Assembly: GCF_026230195.1 (NCBI RefSeq)
Contig: NZ_CP036501.1
Span: forward strand, 124,001-188,000
Direction: 5' to 3'
DNA length: 64,000 nt
Source of the DNA: Candidatus Paraluminiphilus aquimaris
GTDB taxonomy: Bacteria; Pseudomonadota; Gammaproteobacteria; Pseudomonadales; Halieaceae
In this document: positions 57,224 through 64,000 of the stretch, piece by piece
Layout of the letters: each line of letters starts with the position of its first letter
How positions within the stretch are numbered: the first letter of the stretch is position 1
The notes under the pieces: generated by a model
Seen by the model: the letters and a program-made list of their open reading frames with translations, nothing else
Database searches by the model: none
Told to the model about the DNA's origin: nothing
Made by a program: the position numbers and the translations under genes

Positions 57224-58189
57224 AATAGACGCTTGGAAAATAATATCGGGGGCGCTTTCGACAACGATATCTTCCGCAAAACTTACATCGACCGCCCAGT
57301 TTTTATTAAGTTGACGGCGCAACCCTAGGCTCAGCATCGCTGCAGGCTCACCCAGCGCATCGGCAGAACTATTTAGCAGTGCACTATGGCTATCGATTTG
57401 CCCGATGAGCGCCCAGCGCTCGTTGAAATGCCACTCGGCCGAAAGTCCGCCAAACCATAGCCAATCTCTTTTCTGCGCGCCCAACAAATCGCTGTCGCCA
57501 ACCGCAGTGACCCCTAACTGACCATGCCAGTAAAGCGGCAAATCACTCCGATGCGCACCACTGAAACGAGCGACACCATAGAAATCTGACGACCCACTCC
57601 CCGTCCAATCATCGGAGTTCCCCGTGTCCACTTTGTAACCAAGCGCGTAAGAAATGTGGGTATCGGTTTGTCGCTCTGCCATAAATGACATTTCAAACGT
57701 CGCATCCCCAAGCCCAGAAACCGACTCGACCAAGCCGACCTGCTGAGTAGGGTTGGTAAAGTGATACCGTAGCTCATCATCGGGCACGTTGCGTCGCCCT
57801 CCGTCGGGCATCCCAAAAAAATCGTGCCATCGATTCACATAGTCATCGGTAAAGCCGCCGCTATGCTTGGTCACCGGTATGACCGCACTTAGCTCCCAAG
57901 ACGGTGAAACGCCCCAACGAAGCCTTAGACTGTGACGCTGAGTTTCGCCATCAAAAAAAACACTTTCGTCACCGTCCGCTTGTGAAACAAAGTGGGTCGC
58001 CACATCAGAGTGCAGGCTAACCGAAACCCCCTCGCGAATATCAGCTGAACGCTGTGAGGGCAGTGCGACCAATGCCGCAAGCGGTGACAGATTCTCTACC
58101 CACAAGGGCTCAAAAATAGGCTGAGCCTGCGAGAAAGGTGAAATGCAGAGCGCAAAGAGACTAAAACGCCTCCACCAGCTCCCTACCAC
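57209..58189 (-). CDS. DUF3187-family outer-membrane beta-barrel protein
   Basis: The function is unknown. The 326-residue protein begins with a basic start and a signal peptide (RRFSLFALCISPFSQAQ, cleavage after AQA or close), followed by alternating polar/hydrophobic strands rich in Trp, Tyr and Gly, ending in IIFQASIHFRP, a barrel-like terminal strand. VSGLGDATFEMSF and GYKVDTGNSDDWTGSGSSDF are typical barrel strand-turn sequences. The DUF3187 assignment is from memory of its layout. Its stop codon lies inside a tandem repeat. It begins inside the 3' end of cyaY (7 bp overlap). Confidence 0.75.
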   Translation of the reverse strand: MVGSWWRRFSLFALCISPFSQAQPIFEPLWVENLSPLAALVALPSQRSADIREGVSVSLHSDVATHFVSQADGDESVFFDGETQRHSLRLRWGVSPSWELSAVIPVTKHSGGFTDDYVNRWHDFFGMPDGGRRNVPDDELRYHFTNPTQQVGLVESVSGLGDATFEMSFMAERQTDTHISYALGYKVDTGNSDDWTGSGSSDFYGVARFSGAHRSDLPLYWHGQLGVTAVGDSDLLGAQKRDWLWFGGLSAEWHFNERWALIGQIDSHSALLNSSADALGEPAAMLSLGLRRQLNKNWAVDVSFAEDIVVESAPDIIFQASIHFRP

Positions 58190-58503
58190 GCGATAACTTC
58201 TCCCGCATGTTGAGCAAGCTCACTGGTGAGAAGTTCGCGGAAAGCACGGTTCGTTTTCGTATCAAACCAATCGTCATCGTCCTCGCGCCAGACGAAGTGA
58301 AAGCCACCCCCCGGAGTCGCCAACCACAGTTGTTCAACCGCTGGCTGACGCGAAAAGACAAAGACGACGCGGTTCACGAAAGTTACGTTTATAACGCCTT
58401 CGGCAACCGTTACGTCCGGATCGGACTCAAGCGCCTCCAACCGATTTTCAACCTCCTCGAAGGTGTCTTCGATGCACTCATAATAGCGGGCAGATGCGCT
58501 CAT
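58183..58503 (-). CDS. cyaY: Iron donor protein CyaY (frataxin)
   Basis: CyaY binds iron and modulates cysteine desulfurase IscS during iron-sulfur cluster assembly. From ATG at 58503 the 106-residue protein starts MSASARYYECIEDTFEEVEN, giving the acidic iron-binding helix. The beta-sheet follows with GVINVTFVNRVVFVFSRQPA, VEQLWLATPGGGFHFVW and DDDDWFDTKTN. The frame opens at 58521, but the six extra residues (MSLRRR) are unusual. It is divergent from lptM, as in E. coli. Confidence 0.92.
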   Translation of the reverse strand: MSASARYYECIEDTFEEVENRLEALESDPDVTVAEGVINVTFVNRVVFVFSRQPAVEQLWLATPGGGFHFVWREDDDDWFDTKTNRAFRELLTSELAQHAGEVIAW

Positions 58504-58629
58504 ACGTCTCCTGAGACTCAATACTTAGCAGTGAATGGCTAGGAACATAAAGATAACGACTTCGCGCTTGCGAGTCACGGTAGCGTTGCAAACCAATGTT
58601 ATACTCGCGTTTTATTTTTGGTGCGCTGA

Positions 58630-58740
58630 GTGAAAACGCTGACAACCCTTTCGATTATTTTTGCCTTGGCCCTGGCTTCGGCCTGTGGGCAACCTGGTGA
58701 GTTGCGTCGCCCCGCACCACAACCCCCCTCTTCTAACTAA
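58630..58740 (+). CDS. lptM: LptM (YifL) small lipoprotein
   Basis: LptM is a short outer-membrane lipoprotein that helps LptD, the LPS translocon, fold with correct disulfides. The 36-codon frame starts with GTG at 58630 (MKTLTTLSIIFALALASACG), a signal peptide with the lipobox L-A-S-A-C at residues 15-19. The short mature part GQPGELRRPAPQPPSSN is the typical GxxGPL-type, Pro-rich tail. It lies between cyaY and lysA, exactly where lptM is found in other gammaproteobacteria. The frame is too short to be found by length alone; position and lipobox carry the call. Confidence 0.85.
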   Translation: MKTLTTLSIIFALALASACGQPGELRRPAPQPPSSN

Positions 58741-58748
58741 ACCTTACT

Positions 58749-60026
58749 ATGTCATCAGATTTGAACCTTCCCAACGGCTTCGCTCGCCAAGCCGGCTCAC
58801 TGTTTTGTGAAGATACACAGGTATCTGATCTAGCGGAGCAATTCGGAACACCGCTCTATATTTACTCGCAGACCGCGATTACCGACGCGTTTCTGACCTG
58901 GAAACAAGCCTTTGGAGACGCTCGCCATCTCGTTTGCTACGCCGTCAAAGCAAACTCGAATATTGCGATTCTACGACTGCTCGCGTCACTGGGTTCGGGC
59001 TTTGATATTGTCTCTGGAGGGGAGTTAGAACGGGTACTTACCGCAGGCGGTGATGCCGCTAAAGTGGTGTTCTCCGGTGTTGGGAAATCGCCCGCTGAAA
59101 TAAGACGCGCGCTCGAAGTGGGAATCCGCTGCTTTAATGTGGAATCTTCAAGCGAGCTTTACCTCATAGAAAAAATTGCGAGCGAACGCGGTGACACCGC
59201 CCGTATTTCTATTCGCATCAACCCCGATGTCGATGCGAAAACGCACCCTTACATCTCCACGGGGCTCAAAGAGAATAAGTTCGGCGTCAACGCGCAACAG
59301 GCTTTAGAACTCTACCGGTACGCACAAGGCGCCTCTCATCTTCAACCCGTGGGTGTCGACTGCCATATTGGCAGTCAGCTGACAGAGGTCGCACCGTTCG
59401 TAGAATCGGTTCAGCACCTTCGTGATCTGGTACTCCAATTGCGTAAATCCGGCATCAATATTGAGCACATCGACATCGGTGGAGGACTGGGTATTCAGTA
59501 CTCAGATGAAGCGATTCCAAGCCCATCAGAGCTAATATCAGCCGTGCGCGCCGAACTTGACCCGCTTGATGCTGAACTCATGATAGAACCAGGCCGATCC
59601 ATTGTGGGAAATGCTGGCGCACTCCTCACCAAGGTGTTGGTTGAAAAAGCGGGAGACACAAAATATTTTGCCGTCGTGGATGCGGCGATGAACGATTTAC
59701 TCAGACCCGCGCTTTACTCCGCGTGGCAAAACATCGTCGAAGTATCGGTGACGCAAGGTAGCGAAAAAAACACCTACGATATCGTCGGGCCCGTTTGCGA
59801 AACAGGCGACTTTCTAGGAAAAGAGCGAAGTTTATCTGCCCGCGAGGGCGACCTACTTGCGGTCATGGGGGCTGGTGCCTACAGCTTCTCTATGGCGTCT
59901 AATTACAATACCAGACCTCGTGCTGCCGAAATTTTAGTACACGGATCTCACACTCATATCATTCGACAGCGAGAAACGCTGTCGTCGCTCTGGCAGGATG
60001 AGCAAATACCAGAGGCGCTGCTATGA
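58749..60026 (+). CDS. lysA: Diaminopimelate decarboxylase
   Basis: LysA decarboxylates meso-diaminopimelate to lysine with PLP. The 425-residue protein has the PLP Lys in HLVCYAVKANSNIAILR, the glycine-rich HIDIGGGLGIQYSDE, the EPGRSIVGNAGALLTKV phosphate loop, and the catalytic Cys in VGPVCETGDFLGKER. It starts 8 bp after lptM and overlaps the dapF start by 4 bp. Together lysA and dapF make lysine and cell-wall meso-DAP. Confidence 0.97.
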   Translation: MSSDLNLPNGFARQAGSLFCEDTQVSDLAEQFGTPLYIYSQTAITDAFLTWKQAFGDARHLVCYAVKANSNIAILRLLASLGSGFDIVSGGELERVLTAGGDAAKVVFSGVGKSPAEIRRALEVGIRCFNVESSSELYLIEKIASERGDTARISIRINPDVDAKTHPYISTGLKENKFGVNAQQALELYRYAQGASHLQPVGVDCHIGSQLTEVAPFVESVQHLRDLVLQLRKSGINIEHIDIGGGLGIQYSDEAIPSPSELISAVRAELDPLDAELMIEPGRSIVGNAGALLTKVLVEKAGDTKYFAVVDAAMNDLLRPALYSAWQNIVEVSVTQGSEKNTYDIVGPVCETGDFLGKERSLSAREGDLLAVMGAGAYSFSMASNYNTRPRAAEILVHGSHTHIIRQRETLSSLWQDEQIPEALL

Positions 60027-60853
60027 AACTTCACTTCACCAAAATGCACGGCGCAGGAAATGACTTTGTCGTTATCGATGCTGTGCGCGCAGCCATCAAG
60101 ATAAATGAAGACCAGATTCGTAAAATTGCCGATCGGCAAACGGGTGTAGGTTGTGATCAGGTACTGCTAATCGAGCCACCCAAGCGCCCTGACGCTGATT
60201 TTGAGTACCGAATTTTCAACGCTGACGGCTCTCCTGCAGGGCAGTGTGGTAACGGCGCGAGGTGCGTTGGGCGATTTATTCATGAGCAGCGTCTGTCCGC
60301 AAAGTCGATAATTACGCTGCAAGTCGGCTCGGACCTGAGACGACTCGAGTTCGACGAGACGGGGAGCGTGAAAGCTGAGCTAGGTGCGCCTATTTTCGCG
60401 CCCGCTCAAATACCCTTTGCTGCTGATGAGGACGCGACTGAGCACGCACTCACGCTTGCCAATGTCACTGTAATGGCAGGCGTTGTGTCCGTAGGAAATC
60501 CTCACGCAGTGCTCCTGGTGGATGACATCGCAGCAACACCCGTTGAGAAAATAGGCCCCATGATTCAAAGCCTCGATGTGTTTCCCGAAGGTGTAAATGT
60601 TGGCTTTATGCAAGTTGAAAGCAACACCCAGGTAAAACTTCGTGTATTTGAGCGCGGTGCAGGTGAGACCTTGGCCTGCGGCTCAGGTGCCTGCGCAGCC
60701 GTGATTCACGGAATTCGGCTCGGGCAGCTTGCGAACAAGGTGACAGTATCGGTACCGGGGGGTAAGCTCGAAGTATCTTGGGACAACGGTGTGTCGTCAG
60801 TTTGGCTCTCAGGCCCAGCGGAAACCGTTTTTGAGGGGAAACTCAATCTCTAG
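60023..60853 (+). CDS. dapF: Diaminopimelate epimerase
   Basis: DapF interconverts LL- and meso-diaminopimelate without a cofactor, using two active-site Cys. Both are visible in the 276-residue protein: QCGNGARCVGRF and LACGSGACAAVIHG. The start MKLHFTKMHGAGNDFVVIDA is the family signature. It is coupled to lysA by an ATGA overlap, and DUF484 follows after 5 bp. Confidence 0.97.
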   Translation: MKLHFTKMHGAGNDFVVIDAVRAAIKINEDQIRKIADRQTGVGCDQVLLIEPPKRPDADFEYRIFNADGSPAGQCGNGARCVGRFIHEQRLSAKSIITLQVGSDLRRLEFDETGSVKAELGAPIFAPAQIPFAADEDATEHALTLANVTVMAGVVSVGNPHAVLLVDDIAATPVEKIGPMIQSLDVFPEGVNVGFMQVESNTQVKLRVFERGAGETLACGSGACAAVIHGIRLGQLANKVTVSVPGGKLEVSWDNGVSSVWLSGPAETVFEGKLNL

Positions 60854-60858
60854 CACGC

Positions 60859-61530
60859 ATGATGGAATCTGACTCAACTAAAAACACCCCCAATGCGGAC
60901 GACGTTATTCGCTTTCTTGCAGAGAATCCGAATTTCTTCGACCAGCACCCTGAAGCCCTCAGTGAGTTAAGTATCAGCCACGTAAGCGACGGCGCGGTGT
61001 CGCTGGTTGAGCGTCAGGTAGCGGTATTGCGCGAGAGAAATGCTGAATTGCGTCGACGCTTCGATCACCTCCTCGCAAGAGCCGAGCAAAACGAGGTACT
61101 GCTCAGCGCCACGCAAGAAGTTATTGCCTCGATGGCTGCGCGCGGCGAGCATGAGCAGTTCAGCACGCTATTCACTAGCCTCATGAAAAAGCATTTTGAT
61201 ATCGAATACGCGGTTTATCACGAGCTTGAGGACGACCTACCCTCGGATGCGACCAAAACGGCTAATCACCTTCTCGGTAGTAAAACAGCCACTAGCGGTC
61301 CCGTCAGATCCAATGAATTAACTGCACTTTTCGGCAGCGATGCAGGTGATGGATCTGCCGCCATTGCAAAAATAACGCCGCAGTCAGGTGGGCAGGCGTT
61401 TATTGCAGTGGGCTCATCGGATGCCACACGCTATAGCGCGGCCGACGGCACACTGTTTCTCGAATACCTTGCAAAGGTCATGGCCAGCTTGCCAATGGCC
61501 CGCTCACTCATGAGAAACAAAGCGGATTAA
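60859..61530 (+). CDS. DUF484 family protein (YigA-like)
   Basis: The function is unknown. The 223-residue protein has the DUF484 pattern: DVIRFLAENPNFFDQHPEAL near the start, a helix AVSLVERQVAVLRERNAELR (a short coiled coil), and a GAF-like C-terminal half (LFGSDAGDGSAAIAKITP, QAFIAVGSSDATRYSAADGT, FLEYLAKVMASLPM). It is encoded between dapF and xerC, the same place as yigA in E. coli. Confidence 0.88.
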   Translation: MMESDSTKNTPNADDVIRFLAENPNFFDQHPEALSELSISHVSDGAVSLVERQVAVLRERNAELRRRFDHLLARAEQNEVLLSATQEVIASMAARGEHEQFSTLFTSLMKKHFDIEYAVYHELEDDLPSDATKTANHLLGSKTATSGPVRSNELTALFGSDAGDGSAAIAKITPQSGGQAFIAVGSSDATRYSAADGTLFLEYLAKVMASLPMARSLMRNKAD

Positions 61531-61535
61531 TTGAT

Positions 61536-62459
61536 TTGACCGCCGTCGACTTGACGCAAGGGGTATCCGAGTTTCTCCAGTATATTGGTGTCGTAAAGGG
61601 GTACTCCCCGCATACACTTGCCAACTATCGTCGGGACCTCGCCAAGCTCGTCAACTTCTGCTCTGAACAGGCCATCAATGATGCCTATGCCCTTGATCAG
61701 GCAGTGATTCGCCGATGGGTAGCCCAGCTGAGTCGCGAAAAACTGTCGGCCAATTCGATTCAGCGGCACTTGTCTGCCACACGGTCACTTTATAAATTTC
61801 TTGCTCGGCACCACAGTGACCTTCGAGATCCGACCGCTGGTGTGCGGGCGCCCCGGGCACCTCGAACACTCCCCAAAAGCCTGGAAGCCGACCAGGTTGG
61901 TCAGCTACTCAACCACCAAAGTGAAAATGCCTTTATGGCGCGTGACCACGCTATGGCCGAGCTGCTTTATTCCGCGGGATTGCGACTCTCAGAACTTGTT
62001 GGGGCGAATATCAACGACCTTGATGCGGGTGAAAAAATCATCACGGTGCTGGGTAAGGGACAGAAAACACGCATCGTCCCGGTAGGCGCTCCTGCCTTAG
62101 CGGCGATCGCGGAGTGGATGAAATATCGTCCCATGGGAGATGAGCGGCTGGGTTTTGACTCACCCCTTTTTGTAAGCAAACGAGGCACCCGTATCAGCCC
62201 TCGAAGCGTGCAGGAGCGCATCCGACAGCTCGCCGTGAAGCATGGTATGTCTCAGCGGATTCATCCTCACGTCTTGCGCCATGCTTTTGCCAGTCACCTG
62301 CTTGAATCGAGCGGTGATTTGAGAGCGGTACAAGAGCTACTGGGGCACGCAAACATTGCCACAACTCAAATCTATACCCATCTCGATTTCCAGCATCTAG
62401 CCAAAGTGTATGACCGGGCGCACCCGCGCGCGCAGCAAAGCAAGAAAGCCAAAACCTAA
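61536..62459 (+). CDS. xerC: Site-specific tyrosine recombinase XerC
   Basis: XerC acts with XerD and FtsK at dif to resolve chromosome dimers. The 307-residue protein has the tyrosine-recombinase set: Arg in SAGLRLSELVG, Lys in VLGKGQKTRIVPV, HxxR in HPHVLRHAFASHLL, then His in LLGHANIATTQ, and the nucleophile Tyr in IYTHLDF. The start is TTG at 61536, 5 bp after the DUF484 stop. Its place in dapF-DUF484-xerC-yigB marks it as XerC rather than an integrase or XerD. Confidence 0.95.
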   Translation: MTAVDLTQGVSEFLQYIGVVKGYSPHTLANYRRDLAKLVNFCSEQAINDAYALDQAVIRRWVAQLSREKLSANSIQRHLSATRSLYKFLARHHSDLRDPTAGVRAPRAPRTLPKSLEADQVGQLLNHQSENAFMARDHAMAELLYSAGLRLSELVGANINDLDAGEKIITVLGKGQKTRIVPVGAPALAAIAEWMKYRPMGDERLGFDSPLFVSKRGTRISPRSVQERIRQLAVKHGMSQRIHPHVLRHAFASHLLESSGDLRAVQELLGHANIATTQIYTHLDFQHLAKVYDRAHPRAQQSKKAKT

Positions 62460-62490
62460 TTCAACGAACCCACCTGAAAGCGAAGCCAAC

Positions 62491-63536
<1,046 letters not shown>

Positions 63537-63616
63537 TTACGTCCACATTATTGGTGCAGAGTATGGCCCAAGCTGAAGCGTTAATGAAGTAAGGAATAGT
63601 CGACTTGCGATAAAGC

Positions 63617-63646
63617 AAAAAAAAACCCGACCAAATGGCCGGGTTT
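63617..63646 (-). terminator. Terminator of katG
   Basis: AAACCCGACC (63623-63632) and GGCCGGGTTT (63637-63646) form a 10 bp stem with an AAAT loop. The A-C mismatch seen on the plus strand becomes a G-U pair in minus-strand RNA, where the stem is followed by a run of T (63617-63625). It therefore serves katG, which ends at 63665. Confidence 0.85.
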
Positions 63647-63664
63647 GGTAAATGAAACAAGTGC

Positions 63665-64000
63665 TCAGCGGTTAGCGATAACGCCACCTGCGCGCTGAAC
63701 GTTAAGATCAAAACGATCTGCCTGCATAACTTTGGTCCACGCCGCGGCAAAGTCACTGACGAACTTCGCCTCACCGTCGTCAGATCCATATACCTCCGAA
63801 ATTGATCGAAGCTCAGAACTGGAGCCGAACATAAGGTCAATGGGCGTTGCGGACCAGCGACGGTCGCCTGTCTTTCGATCCCTTGCAATATAAACCCCCG
63901 GAAACTCTGTCGAAGCCGTCCATTCAACGCTCATATCAAGCAGATTCACAAAGAAATCATTACTCAACTGACCCTCCCGATCAGTCAAAACGCCGTGAGA
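63665..64000 (-). CDS. katG: Catalase-peroxidase KatG, C-terminal end (5' part beyond window)
   Basis: KatG is a haem enzyme with catalase and peroxidase activity. Only the last 111 residues or so are inside the window, starting [60 protein letters not shown] and [19 protein letters not shown] are the typical C-terminal domain. The active site lies in the missing part. It is followed by a clear terminator and then by the PII gene on the same strand. Confidence 0.94.
   Translation of the reverse strand, partial: SHGVLTDREGQLSNDFFVNLLDMSVEWTASTEFPGVYIARDRKTGDRRWSATPIDLMFGSSSELRSISEVYGSDDGEAKFVSDFAAAWTKVMQADRFDLNVQRAGGVIANR

Overview
The window looks like a chromosomal segment of a marine gammaproteobacterium, most likely of the OM60/NOR5 (Halieaceae) group or a close relative. 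This is inferred from Pseudomonas-like synteny blocks (mrdA-mrdB-mltB-rlpA-dacA-ybeD-lipB; argH divergent from hemC-hemD-hemX-hemY; cyaY divergent from lptM-lysA-dapF-DUF484-xerC-yigB), a class Ia ribonucleotide reductase with two ATP-cones as in Pseudomonas, and an N-terminally extended Rho. No tRNA or rRNA gene, insertion sequence, prophage or CRISPR array was seen. Nearly all of the DNA is housekeeping genes, packed tightly and with many 1-23 bp overlaps.

Layout. 1-3271 (minus): ruvA (cut by the left edge), ruvC, aspS and an FmdB-type zinc-ribbon protein. 3551-8300 (plus): proS, a LuxR-type regulator, a glutamine-synthetase-family enzyme and a glutathione peroxidase. 8381-19728 (minus): prfC, then the envelope and cell-shape cluster read as proA, nadD, rsfS, rlmH, mrdA, mrdB, mltB, rlpA, dacA, ybeD, lipB. 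19819-23184: iron storage (bfd, bfr), monothiol glutaredoxin, argD and argF. 23518-27669: nrdAB behind a 333 bp leader with a DnaA box and two symmetric elements. 27670-28000: non-coding DNA with a terminator, two hairpins and a G-quadruplex motif next to the 3' end of dinG. 28001-34509: dinG, an acyltransferase, a small membrane protein, rpsT, hslO and pckA. 34602-38898 (minus): an RND pump and its adaptor. 39187-46292: a peroxiredoxin, a DASS transporter, moaA with a MoxR/VWA (CoxD/CoxE-like) pair, and gshA. 46368-50127: fkpA-like, DUF2390, GIY-YIG, trxA and rho. 50257-58740: ubiD, hemY-hemX-hemD-hemC, argH, a DUF3187 outer-membrane protein, cyaY, and a 36-codon lptM found by direct reading. 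58749-64000: lysA, dapF, DUF484, xerC, yigB, a PII protein, and the 3' end of katG (cut by the right edge).

How the parts work together: peptidoglycan elongation (PBP2/RodA, MltB, RlpA, DacA) is grouped with NAD, proline and ribosome-associated genes. Thiol and iron homeostasis is spread over several loci (gpx, bfd/bfr, grxD, gshA, trxA, peroxiredoxin, cyaY, katG). Haem synthesis is one four-gene operon.

I did not find a clear undescribed system. The parts I would look at again are the CCTAGG-centred ~21 bp tandem repeat that overlaps a stop codon (57140-57223), the G-quadruplex and hairpin spacer at 27670-28000, the moaA-MoxR-VWA trio, the nrdA leader, the 116-residue extension of Rho, the shortened HemY, and the LuxR/glutamine-synthetase pair.
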